Shown here: piece by piece, positions 17,251 through 25,207 of the stretch
How positions within the stretch are numbered: position 1 is the first letter of the stretch
How the letters are laid out: each line of letters starts with the position of its first letter
Assembly: GCA_945881985.1 (NCBI GenBank)
Contig: CAMCVL010000010.1
Location: 1 to 46,024 of the forward strand
DNA length: 46,024 nucleotides
From: Rickettsia typhi
GTDB lineage: Bacteria; Pseudomonadota; Alphaproteobacteria; Rickettsiales; Deianiraeaceae
Direction: 5' to 3'
Program-made: the position numbers and the translations under genes
The notes under the pieces: generated by a model
The model's database searches: none
What the model was told of the DNA's origin: nothing
What the model saw: the letters and a program-made list of their open reading frames with translations, nothing else

Positions 17251-17452
17251 ACCCAAAGAGAGCTGCGATTTTGTAGTATGTGTAGGGGTAAGACTGAGAA
17301 TTGGTATTGTAAAAACATTGTATTGATAAGTAATTTTTTGCAAAGCAAAAAATATTGCCCCAGCCCCCTCCAGGCGACTTGGCAATCTGCTGGTTATTGC
17401 CAAGTCGCCTGGAGGGGGCTGGGGCAAAACACCCAAAGAGAGTGGGGATTTT
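17251..17452. repeat. Pair of 22-bp direct repeats 180 bp apart
   Basis: ACCCAAAGAGAG followed by a similar context ending GATTTT occurs at 17251-17272 and 17431-17452 (19 of 22 identical). Weaker similarity continues after each copy (GGGTAAGR), which suggests an old duplication of a unit of about 180 bp, with the large palindrome lying between the copies. Confidence 0.5.
17355..17427. repeat. Perfect 32-bp inverted repeat, 9-nt loop
   Basis: The arms 17355-17386 and 17396-17427 are exact reverse complements over 32 bp and enclose the loop CTGCTGGTT. The arms contain CCAGCCCCCTCCAGGCGACT and are far GC-richer than the surroundings. A stem this long and exact would form a very stable hairpin or cruciform. 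It resembles dispersed palindromic elements such as REP or Rickettsia palindromic elements in kind, though I cannot name the family. Confidence 0.9.
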
Positions 17453-17535
17453 AAGATTATTTTGTGGATGGGTAAGGATATTACTTAAAATACCGCTTAC
17501 AAAACGGATTATCATAAACCCTCAAATCCCACCCC

Positions 17536-17589
17536 AAACACACACGCCCGCTGGCTTTAGCCAGCTGGGGGGCGGGAGCGTGTGTGTTT
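17536..17589. repeat. Second GC-rich palindrome
   Basis: Outer arms AAACACACACG (17536-17546) and CGTGTGTGTTT (17579-17589) are exact over 11 bp. Inside, CCCGC pairs with GCGGG, and the tip is CTGGC-TTTA-GCCAG (17551-17564), with a short unpaired G-rich bulge on the 3' side. It lies just beyond the 3' end of the truncated TOPRIM gene and could also stop its transcript. Confidence 0.75.
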
Positions 17590-17612
17590 AATTGGTTATG
17601 TATTATTTGTTT

Positions 17613-18110
17613 TTATAAAACATTTTGCTCGCTCCAACATTTTTGCAAAGCTTTAAAAATAATTGACATATCTTTTTTAAATATATCCTTTGAAATGTTT
17701 TCACCAATTTTTTCGGCTATTGAACATTTATTTCTATTACAGTCATCAGAGTGTTTATTATAGTTTGGATTATTTTCAAATGCTGCAATCATTTTTCTCT
17801 CTTCCTCAGTTAAATATTGTAAACAACTTTTTGGATAGTATAATTCTAAATCAGATTTATCCAATTTATAAAATCTATCACCAATTTGCTGTTCAATCCT
17901 TTGGTAATCATTGCCATTATTTCCGTTGTCCATATCTGCTAAAACAACAACCTTATTTTTATACGGACCTGCATTTATGAAATATTCGAAAAAATACGAA
18001 ACACAGTTCAATTTACCCACTCCACGAGAAGAAACAATCTGTATTTTATATAGATATTCCTTGTAGTGCTTTTCAATGATATTGTCAATAAATTTTTTAT
18101 CACTCTCTTG
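17613..18110 (-). pseudogene. TOPRIM nuclease domain (OLD-like), 5' end lost at MITE junction
   Basis: The frame begins exactly at the edge of MITE copy 2 and encodes 165 residues, QESDKKFIDNII onward. Later it reads VVVLADMDN, then FYKLDKSDLELYYPKS, and ends near the C-terminus. In OLD-family and related TOPRIM nucleases the first motif is VEG(E/x)SD followed by a helix, and the second is an acidic DxD on a hydrophobic strand; here ESDKKF and LADMDN fit both. The expected VEG, carrying the first catalytic glutamate, would lie precisely where the MITE begins, so the gene has been cut inside motif I and its upstream ATPase part is missing. A GTG at 18020 could start a 135-residue product lacking motif I. 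It is probably non-functional. Confidence 0.65.
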
Positions 18111-18262
18111 GACTTGTTCTAAAATAGAGAAAGTGTCAAATCTCTATCTGTAAAAAGTCCGCAGTGCCAATCTTTGCAAAAATGTTAACACCCTAGATTG
18201 TAATATTGGTTTGTTAGTGTTATTGATTTCAATAAATGTCCAGCTGTAATTTAGAACGAGTC
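18111..18262 (-). mobile_element. MITE-like element, copy 2 (152 bp, inverted)
   Basis: This is the reverse-oriented twin of 16314-16465, identical at 146 of 152 positions. Its ends are GGACTTGTTCTAAAATA and, at the other side, GAACGAGTCC. It abuts the truncated TOPRIM gene and contributes an in-frame run of sense codons before a TAG at 18144-18146. The two copies bound a segment of about 1.65 kb. Confidence 0.75.
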
Positions 18263-18369
18263 CTAATTAATCAATAATTTTATCTTGCATTTGTTGCTAG
18301 TTGATATAAAAATTATATATCTTTCGTACTATATAAAACTCAATTTAAAATTATGATTATAGCAAAATT

Positions 18370-19119
18370 ATGCAAAAAGTTAAGATTAAGGTTGAAAATT
18401 TACGCAAAACCTTTGGCTCAAAAGCAGTGCTAAAAGGTATTGATATTGAGATTTACGATGGGGAGTCTGTGGTTATACTTGGGGAGTCGGGTTGTGGTAA
18501 GACTGTTTTTTCCAAGCTATTATGCGGACTTATGGAGCCCGATATTGAATCCAAGATAATAATTGACGACAAGGATATTTGCTTTTTTAGCAAGGCACAA
18601 AAGCTAAAGCTTTTTGACAAAATTAGCTTTGCTTTTCAGCTCAATGCCTTATTTGACTCCTATACGATATGGGAAAATATCTGCTTTAAGCAATTTTTGG
18701 ACGGCAAAACAACAGATGCCACCCTTAAGCAAATTGCAATAAATGCCTTGGCTCAAGTTAATTTACCAGCCGATGTTGCAGACCTTAAACCGCAGAGCCT
18801 CTCTGGCGGAATGCAAAAACGCGTTGCTATTGCAAGGGCATTGGCTACAAAGCCAGAGATTATATTTTTTGACGAACCAACAAGCGGGCTTGACCCTTTG
18901 ACAAGTGAAAAAATTTCTCATTTAATTAAAAACTGTCAAGTTGATGGTAAAAAAGCCACAAAAATATCTATCATGCACGACATTAAACATGCCAAGATTG
19001 TTGCCGATAGAATTTTATTTTTTAAAAAAGGCATCTTGCAATGGCAGGGGTCACCTCAGCAAATTGAAACTTCAAACAATAAAGATTTACTAGAGTTTGT
19101 TGCAAGCGGTGCAGAGTAA
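18370..19119 (+). CDS. mlaF: MlaF-type ABC transporter ATP-binding protein
   Basis: This is the ATPase of an MCE/Mla-type lipid transporter that moves phospholipids between inner and outer membranes. The product has 249 residues. Walker A is GESGCGKT (38-45), the Q-loop glutamine is Q90, the signature is LSGGMQKR (144-151), Walker B is IIFFDEPTSGLDP (164-176), and the switch histidine is H203 (IMHD). The ordering and the MQKR signature are typical of MlaF/Ttg2A rather than of other importers. The permease (mlaE) and MCE protein (mlaD) are not adjacent, a scattered arrangement also common in Rickettsiales. It starts about 107 bp after MITE copy 2, so its promoter lies in that gap. Confidence 0.85.
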   Translation: MQKVKIKVENLRKTFGSKAVLKGIDIEIYDGESVVILGESGCGKTVFSKLLCGLMEPDIESKIIIDDKDICFFSKAQKLKLFDKISFAFQLNALFDSYTIWENICFKQFLDGKTTDATLKQIAINALAQVNLPADVADLKPQSLSGGMQKRVAIARALATKPEIIFFDEPTSGLDPLTSEKISHLIKNCQVDGKKATKISIMHDIKHAKIVADRILFFKKGILQWQGSPQQIETSNNKDLLEFVASGAE

Positions 19120-19317
19120 ATATATAACAATTTGTTTGATATTTTTATTGATTTTACAAGCTTTTGGTTATAATTTTTACAAAGGTAGACGGTGATGATA
19201 ATTGGATTTTAAAATTTGATTACGATTTTTAATTTATTAATTTTAATCTATAAGTATTTTGCCTAGCTATATTGTAAATTCACTTAATGTAAGTCTTTGT
19301 ATATTTGTAACATCACA

Positions 19318-21060
19318 ATGGTGACAACGCTAATGCAATCTTATCAAGATTTTAAGCAGTTTGCTGGTGCAAAGCTATACAAATTTTTAGAATTTATCTA
19401 CTACTTTAAGCCCCGTGCTCTACTTGCTTTTTTAATAGGCTTGTGCTGTGCTTTAGGGCATCCGCCTTTTAAGTTGTTTCCTTGTTTTGTAATTGGCATA
19501 GTTGCAATTATTAGACTAATTGATTTTTGCCAAAATCGCAAAGATGCCTTTATTTACGGTGTTTGCTTTTTTTATGGTCTAGCTCTTGGTCTTTACTACT
19601 GGATTTCGTTCTCGCTTTTTGTAGATTGGCATTACTACATACTTATTCCAGTTGCCTTGGCGGTTTTACCTCTTGCCTATGCCTTGCCTCATGCTTTGAT
19701 GTTTGTAATTTACAAGGATGTTAGCAATTATACAAATGCAACTCAAAGAGTTGCGTTTTTTGCCTTTATTTGGTGCTTTTTTGAGTATTTGCGTTCATTT
19801 TTAATAATCAAGTTCCCTTGGGCGTTAACGGGCTATGTTTTAAGTTTTTCAAAGTCAATGCTACAAATATCATCTGTTATTGGCACCTTTGGGCTTAGCG
19901 TTTATGTAATGCTCTTTGCATCTTTTATGCACCTTATATTGCTTAATGGCGATGGCGATGCTTATTACAGGTATCTTAGATATATACTATCCTTTGTTTT
20001 ATCTTTTATCTGTCTTTTTGTTTACGGATTTACTACTTTAAGTCAAAACAAAACAAGCTTTAGAGATGATGTTAATTTGCGTCTTGTGCAGGGCGGTATA
20101 AAAACCGCCGTTTATTATGGGTCAAACACTAAGCAGTCCAGCACGGATGTGTACGAGCAGATGACAAAAACAGATGGGCTTGAAAATATTACTCATATCA
20201 TCTGGCCCGAAAGTGCGGTTGAGCACTCTGTCTACGAAAATCCTTTTATCAATTCCCGTCTTGCATCTGGGCTTTTAGATGGTCAGATACTTCTTACAGG
20301 CTCGCTAAGGGTTGAGGAGCAGCTTAACACCGACATGTCCTCAAACCTCAAGCTTTATAACACCATTACCATGCTAAACTCCGATGGTAAGGAGGCTTAT
20401 TACGACAAGCACTTTTTGGTTCCCTTTGGCGAGTACATACCCTTTAGGCGTTTTATGCCTTTTGCAAACAATATAACCAACGGGGCAGTAGATTTTACCC
20501 CGGGCGAGTCAATGCGTGTTTATCAACTTTATAACACACCGGCATTTTTGCCGTTAGTGTGCTACGAAATAGGCTTTAGCGGTAGTTTTCCAATCTATTC
20601 CAAAACAAAATATAAGGATATTTACGGAATAGAAAGAATAAAAAAAACAAGACTAGAATGGATAGTTAATCTTACAAATGATGCTTGGTTTGGTTATTCT
20701 AGTGGGCCGTTTCAGCACTTTGAAATGACGCGTCTTAGGGCTATAGAATACGGCGTGCCAGTTGTGCGTGCTGCAAACTCTGGCATTACAGCGATTATTG
20801 ACCCATATGGCAGGATAGTTAAAAAACTAGGTCTAGGCAAAAAGGGAGTGATAGATTGCGAGCTGCCAAAAAGCAGAGACTTAACAGTTTTTTCAACCCT
20901 TGGCAACACTCCGGCGGTAATAATTGTTTGCTTAGCGGTTTTTGTATTTATTATTCTTGCACTGCATAATAGATTTGCAAAAAAAATCAATCCAATAATC
21001 ACAATGGCTGCCGTTAAAATTGATAAGTCCCTTGGCAGAACAAACAAAAAATATGATTAA
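19318..21060 (+). CDS. lnt: Apolipoprotein N-acyltransferase
   Basis: Lnt adds the third acyl chain to the N-terminal cysteine of lipoproteins at the periplasmic face of the inner membrane. From the ATG at 19318 it has 580 residues (a TTG at 19297 would add seven). Six or more N-terminal helices (to about residue 240) include FPWALTGY, a family landmark. The nitrilase-type domain then carries the catalytic triad E298 (WPESAVEH), K364 (YDKHFLVPFGEY) and C415 (LVCYEIGF), and ends with a C-terminal helix. It is longer than E. coli Lnt (512). rnc begins 12 bp after the stop, which suggests one transcript. Its presence agrees with the lipoprotein-type secretin. Confidence 0.95.
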   Translation: MVTTLMQSYQDFKQFAGAKLYKFLEFIYYFKPRALLAFLIGLCCALGHPPFKLFPCFVIGIVAIIRLIDFCQNRKDAFIYGVCFFYGLALGLYYWISFSLFVDWHYYILIPVALAVLPLAYALPHALMFVIYKDVSNYTNATQRVAFFAFIWCFFEYLRSFLIIKFPWALTGYVLSFSKSMLQISSVIGTFGLSVYVMLFASFMHLILLNGDGDAYYRYLRYILSFVLSFICLFVYGFTTLSQNKTSFRDDVNLRLVQGGIKTAVYYGSNTKQSSTDVYEQMTKTDGLENITHIIWPESAVEHSVYENPFINSRLASGLLDGQILLTGSLRVEEQLNTDMSSNLKLYNTITMLNSDGKEAYYDKHFLVPFGEYIPFRRFMPFANNITNGAVDFTPGESMRVYQLYNTPAFLPLVCYEIGFSGSFPIYSKTKYKDIYGIERIKKTRLEWIVNLTNDAWFGYSSGPFQHFEMTRLRAIEYGVPVVRAANSGITAIIDPYGRIVKKLGLGKKGVIDCELPKSRDLTVFSTLGNTPAVIIVCLAVFVFIILALHNRFAKKINPIITMAAVKIDKSLGRTNKKYD

Positions 21061-21072
21061 TAAACCTAAGAT

Positions 21073-21825
21073 ATGATAAGGCATCCAAAAATAGAACAAA
21101 TGCTTAGCGGCATTAATCTTGAAGAGCTTGAGGAAAAGATTGGATATAAGTTTAAATATCAAAATATTTTAATTGAGGCACTAACCCATCCAAGTCTTAA
21201 AAGACTCAACTCTAAAATGCGAAACTATCAAAGGCTGGAATTTTTGGGCGACAAGGTTTTGGGGCTTGTGATATCTGAGTATCTTTTTAAAAACCTCCCC
21301 GATTACGACGAGGGCATATTATCCAAAAAGCAATCTTTTTTGGTCTCGGGTGCCCTGTGCCTTAAGGTTGCAACCCAGATTGGTCTTGACAAATACATCC
21401 TTACATCCGAAACTTACGACAAAATGGACGGCGAATGTGTGTCTGTCCCTCAGTCCAGAATTATGCAAAATGTTACCGAGTCCATCATAGGGGCGATGTA
21501 TATTGATAGCGGCTCGCAAAAGATTCATGCCGAGCGTTTTATTATACACTACTGGACGCCATTTTTTAAAGAATTAAACAAAGATATTGAAAAACAAGAC
21601 CCAAAAACCGCACTACAGGAGTGGTATCAAAAGCTTACAAAAAAAGTTCCTGAGTATAAAAGTGTGGACTTTATGCACGAGGGCAATCTTTATTTTGAAG
21701 TATCAATCCACATTGAGGGCTACGACAGAGTTGTAGCAATACACACAAACCGCAAGGTTGCAACCAAGATTGTTGCCGCTAAAATGCTGCAAATCTTAAA
21801 GGAAAAAGGCATTGAGGTTGAGTAG
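21073..21825 (+). CDS. rnc: Ribonuclease III
   Basis: RNase III cuts double-stranded RNA in rRNA and mRNA processing. The product has 250 residues: a nuclease domain (about 18-160) and a C-terminal double-stranded-RNA-binding domain (about 180-248, ending NRKVATKIVAAKMLQILKE). The signature helix reads NYQRLEFLGDKVLGL, with E56 and D60 as metal ligands. The second pair lies in QNVTESIIGAMYIDSG, where E136 is kept and the position usually filled by Asp is N133. It follows lnt by 12 bp, and the convergent nadB lies downstream. Confidence 0.94.
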   Translation: MIRHPKIEQMLSGINLEELEEKIGYKFKYQNILIEALTHPSLKRLNSKMRNYQRLEFLGDKVLGLVISEYLFKNLPDYDEGILSKKQSFLVSGALCLKVATQIGLDKYILTSETYDKMDGECVSVPQSRIMQNVTESIIGAMYIDSGSQKIHAERFIIHYWTPFFKELNKDIEKQDPKTALQEWYQKLTKKVPEYKSVDFMHEGNLYFEVSIHIEGYDRVVAIHTNRKVATKIVAAKMLQILKEKGIEVE

Positions 21826-21983
21826 CCATTTTCAATTTGACTTGTACTAAGGAGCGGTGTTTTGCATAATTGACATTGTTTTAAACACATGCCCAAGTTA
21901 CCCCTTTAACATCTTTGTGAATCATACTTTTTTTCGGTAAAATATTAAATTTTGATTTTAGTAAAAACATACAAATACAATTT

Positions 21984-23807
21984 TTATTTAACTAAACTCT
22001 TGCGTCTTTGCAGGTTTTGCTTAAGGCCTATGCCCCTTATTTGCTTTTTGTTTTTGTTGATTTTTGCTGGTTTGCCAAGCTTACCTGTGCTAGTGTTAAT
22101 ACTACTGGATAGCTGTGCATCTTGGTAAGTAAGAGGAAAGTCGCTACGCACAAAACTACCACGACTTTCGCAGCGTTTTAAACTTGCAAGGCAAATTTGC
22201 CGTGCAATTGCAATCTGTGCCGCCGCATTAAAAAAAATATTTGCATCAATTACATCCTCTACAACCAAAGTTTTTGACGCAAAAATATCAACCCCCTTGC
22301 CAATTTCATAAAGCATCAGTCTTATGCCATCCTCGTTTTTTACAATGCCAAGATACTTATCCATTGCAACCTTAATGCTAAGCTCAATATCCAAAGCCTC
22401 GGCGGTACTAAGCTTGCCAATTTTTGCCCTGCCCTGAGCTATATTCAGCACCTTGCAAACTTGCTCTGTGGTAATTTGTTCTATATTTATCCTTTCGCCC
22501 TCTTGATTTTGCCAGCTTAACTTACAATCTTGACCGTGTTTAATTTGTTTTTTTAAAGCAATACAGGCTTTAAACGACGAAGTTAAAAGCTCTAGCAAAG
22601 AATTACACCCAAGCCTGTTTGCCCCGTGTAAAGAGGCACAGGCAGCCTCGCCCACGCAAAAAACATTGGTAAAATTTTTAAGCCCATAGTTTGTATCAAC
22701 TTCAAGCCCGCCCATTGCATAATGTGCAACAGGGCGAACTTTTATAGGCTGCTTTGAAAGATCAACGCCGCAAAAAAATTCTGCATTTGCAAAGGCGTTT
22801 GCAAGCTTTGTCTTAATAAAGTCTCGCCCAAGATGACTAAGGTTTAAATACATAAAATCCTTACTATCTTTTTGCATCTGGGTAAAAATTGCCTTAGATA
22901 TTACATCCCTTGAGGACAGCTCCATGTTTTGCGGGCTGTAGTGACGCAAAAATCTATCGCCATCCTCAGTTTCAAGATATCCCCCCTCTCCCCTGCATGC
23001 CTCGCTTACAAGTATATTACACGGATAAAGTCCAGTGGGGTGAAACTGCACAAACTCCACATCCTTAAGCTCTGCCCCAGCAAAGTGCATCAAGGCATGT
23101 ACCCCTGCCGAGCCAGCCCCGCCAGATGTTGCACTTGAATACACGCCAGAATATCCACCGCTTGCTAAAATTAAGTGATTAAAATTAAAAATTACTATCT
23201 CGTTACTATATAAGTTTGTAAAATAAGCTCTTGTAGCGGTTTTTGCACCGCTGGCACCTGCGGCAGCAGCCTCAATTTTTATTAGATGCAAACCGCTAAA
23301 ACATTTAACATTTTGCATTGCAAAAACATTGTTTTTTAAAGCTTTTACTATACTTGCCCCCGTAGTGTCGGACTTAAAGCATGCCCTGTAAGCAAAATCA
23401 CCCTCGCCGTTGTTAAGCCTTTGCCCTCCGTATTTTCTTTGTAAAATTTTACCATCCGTGCCTTTATCAAAATCAACCCCAAGCTTATCAATAATTTTAA
23501 CCAACCTTGGTGCAAGCCTGCAAGTGTAATTTACAACCTCTGTATTGCAAAGCCCCTGCCCTGCTTTTATCGTGTCAAAGGCATGCCACTGCCATTTGTC
23601 CTCTGTGATGTTTGCAAGGGCGGCGTTAATACCCCCCTTTGCCGAAAGGGTTGCACCCGTGCCAATTTCAAAAGATGATGCTATGCAAATTTTGCTAGAC
23701 TTAAGATTTTTTGCAAGTAGATACGCACTAAACAAAGCCGCCCCCCCAGAGCCAATAATTAAAACATCGGCTTGATGCGTATTGCATTTAAGATATGGCA
23801 TTTGCAT
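21984..23807 (-). CDS. nadB: L-aspartate oxidase
   Basis: NadB oxidises L-aspartate to iminoaspartate with FAD, the first step of NAD synthesis, feeding NadA. The product has 607 residues. The FAD-binding GSGGAA is at 19-24. Substrate and catalytic motifs include HPTGLYP (256-262), SEACRGEGGYLETEDGDRFL (268-287) and the active-site histidine H362 in PVAHYAMGG; GANRLGCNSLLELL (395-408) carries the Glu typical of NadB where succinate dehydrogenase has Asp. The family is close to SdhA/FrdA, but the presence of nadA, the absence of sdhB-like genes and that Glu favour NadB. It is slightly long for the family (about 540), with a Lys-rich tail. It is transcribed alone on the minus strand. Confidence 0.9.
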   Translation of the reverse strand: MQMPYLKCNTHQADVLIIGSGGAALFSAYLLAKNLKSSKICIASSFEIGTGATLSAKGGINAALANITEDKWQWHAFDTIKAGQGLCNTEVVNYTCRLAPRLVKIIDKLGVDFDKGTDGKILQRKYGGQRLNNGEGDFAYRACFKSDTTGASIVKALKNNVFAMQNVKCFSGLHLIKIEAAAAGASGAKTATRAYFTNLYSNEIVIFNFNHLILASGGYSGVYSSATSGGAGSAGVHALMHFAGAELKDVEFVQFHPTGLYPCNILVSEACRGEGGYLETEDGDRFLRHYSPQNMELSSRDVISKAIFTQMQKDSKDFMYLNLSHLGRDFIKTKLANAFANAEFFCGVDLSKQPIKVRPVAHYAMGGLEVDTNYGLKNFTNVFCVGEAACASLHGANRLGCNSLLELLTSSFKACIALKKQIKHGQDCKLSWQNQEGERINIEQITTEQVCKVLNIAQGRAKIGKLSTAEALDIELSIKVAMDKYLGIVKNEDGIRLMLYEIGKGVDIFASKTLVVEDVIDANIFFNAAAQIAIARQICLASLKRCESRGSFVRSDFPLTYQDAQLSSSINTSTGKLGKPAKINKNKKQIRGIGLKQNLQRRKSLVK

Positions 23808-23958
23808 TTGTTTTACTAATAATTTAGACTTGGCTTAGTGTAATTTAATTGATAAATTAGGCTAAATTAAAGCAATTGTAAAAATAGTTTTATAAAAAGC
23901 AAGGCTTACAAATTATATTTGGTAATTATATACTTAACACATATTAATTTTGAAAACA

Positions 23959-24375
23959 TTATTTCTTAAAAGGTGTTGTTATAATTTTTTCAAGATTGAC
24001 TTCAAAGTTGTTGTTTTCTTTGGTTTCTTCGGTGATTTGAATGTTATTGTCTTTCATTTTTGTATTATTTTGTTGTATCAAATTTTTAAAATCGTTTTCT
24101 ATTTCTAAATTATCGTTAATATTTCTTTTTAAAAAATTATTACTAGAAACAACATTTATCCCCCTAGACTCTTCAAACGCTTTTCTGGCAATTCCAGCTG
24201 TTTTACCACCTTCTTTTGCTGTATTTAGATTTTCATAAAAACCTTTTGCATTTTTTTCTTTTGTAATATCTATTGTCGCCTGTTCGCCAAGCATATTAAA
24301 TATTAATTCAATTGCCTTCAATTTGAACCCGTGACATTTTGTCACGACCTCATTTCCACCTTCATTTTTTTGCTT
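23959..24375 (-). pseudogene. Bro-N/DinD-type phage antirepressor remnant with internal deletion
   Basis: The open frame runs straight on from the stop codon of the TauE gene and reads NEGGNEVVTKCHGFKL, then KAIELIFNMLGEQATI, then GGKTAGIARKAFEESRG and NVVSSNNFL. In full-length Bro-N/DinD-like proteins (about 270 residues) the piece around NEGGNEVVTKCHR lies near the start, and the ELIFxMLxE...TxxIxxxxxxxGxxEN...GGxxAGxARxxxE...G..VVSxxNxL piece lies near the end. Here they are joined directly, so about 130 residues between them are gone while the frame is kept. The N-terminal 20-30 residues are also missing. A GTG at 24345 could give a 128-residue product. This assignment is from recalled family sequence. 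It is likely the scar of a lost prophage. Confidence 0.65.
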
Positions 24376-25188
24376 TTAATGCTGAATGTAAATTTTAAAC
24401 GCAAAATACAAAGCAACACTTAGCATTAAAAACCCTAGCATTTTTTTGAAAAGCTCTGGCGATGTTTTTTTAGAAACCAAACCACCCAGATTAACACTTG
24501 CAACCGCCCCAATAATTACAAATAATGCAATTTTAAAATCAATATTGCCAATAAAAAATACATTAATAAAGCTTGTAAAACAAGAGGCGATAAGCATTTG
24601 AAAAATTGAGGTGCAAACCGCAACATTTTTATCCACCTTACCAATATAAAGCAAAAACGGAACTATAACAAAGCCCCCGCCAACGCCCATAATTGGCATT
24701 AAAAACCCTGCAAAGATTCCAGCTGCAAAACTTTTTGTCAAAAAAGCAAAGCTTAGCAAGTTTTGCGTTTTATGTAAGCTTTGAGAGTGATAATTTTGAG
24801 CGTTGATACTCTTACTACTAAAAGCACTTTTTAAATTTACCCAAGCCAAAAGCCCCAAAACAAGCACAAAAACAAGACTTATAAACAAATCAACGCCATT
24901 GTATTTTTTGATAATGCTAATGATGGCTATGCCAGTTAGGCTGCCAAATATTGACCCAGCTGCTAAAACCAAGCCAAGTTTGTAATTTACCGCTTTTTCC
25001 TTACTGCGTGCAACAAGGTTAAAAGCTGCTGAAAATACTATTTGCAAAGAGCTAATAGCCGCCGCCCCAGCAAGAGGCACGCCAAAGATTGCTAAAAGCG
25101 GAGTTAGAATAATACCCCCGCCAATGCCAAACAGCCCAGATATAAAGCCAGATGTTAAGCCAAGTAAAGTAAGTATCGCAATATCCAT
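24376..25188 (-). CDS. TauE/SafE-family sulfite/anion exporter
   Basis: This is an integral membrane protein of the TauE/SafE (formerly DUF81) family, proposed to export sulfite, sulfoacetate or related sulfur anions. The product has 270 residues and about eight helices in two repeats, each opened by a glycine-rich loop: SGLFGIGGGIILTPLLA near residue 17 and LMPIMGVGGGFVIVPFLL near residue 163. The start is the ATG at 25188, 19 bp after the tag stop on the same strand, so it belongs to a lpxA-ispB-tag-tauE run. The substrate is unknown. Confidence 0.9.
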   Translation of the reverse strand: MDIAILTLLGLTSGFISGLFGIGGGIILTPLLAIFGVPLAGAAAISSLQIVFSAAFNLVARSKEKAVNYKLGLVLAAGSIFGSLTGIAIISIIKKYNGVDLFISLVFVLVLGLLAWVNLKSAFSSKSINAQNYHSQSLHKTQNLLSFAFLTKSFAAGIFAGFLMPIMGVGGGFVIVPFLLYIGKVDKNVAVCTSIFQMLIASCFTSFINVFFIGNIDFKIALFVIIGAVASVNLGGLVSKKTSPELFKKMLGFLMLSVALYFAFKIYIQH

Positions 25189-25207
25189 TTTATCTTACAT
25201 TAATAAT

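Larger units (their letters stand above)
16893..17612. other. Gene-free GC-shifted stretch with palindromic repeats
   Basis: About 700 bp carry no gene I accept. From about 17150 the sequence is noticeably GC-richer than the rest of the window and is built of inverted and direct repeats (listed separately). Overlapping ORFs of up to 129 codons exist on both strands, but they span the palindromes, have low-complexity products and resemble no family, so I treat them as artefacts of a repeat element. Confidence 0.55.

Noticed and set aside
17126-17515. 129-codon minus-strand ORF and overlapping plus-strand ORFs
   Set aside because: They run through the 32-bp palindrome and repeats, are open on both strands at once, give low-complexity products and match no family; they are better explained as a repeat element.
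19297-19317. TTG start of lnt
   Set aside because: It adds only seven residues with no ribosome-binding sequence; the ATG at 19318 is simpler.
21984-23807. Succinate dehydrogenase/fumarate reductase flavoprotein
   Set aside because: The NSLLE motif carries Glu rather than the Asp of SdhA/FrdA, no iron-sulfur or membrane subunit is adjacent, and nadA is present in the window.
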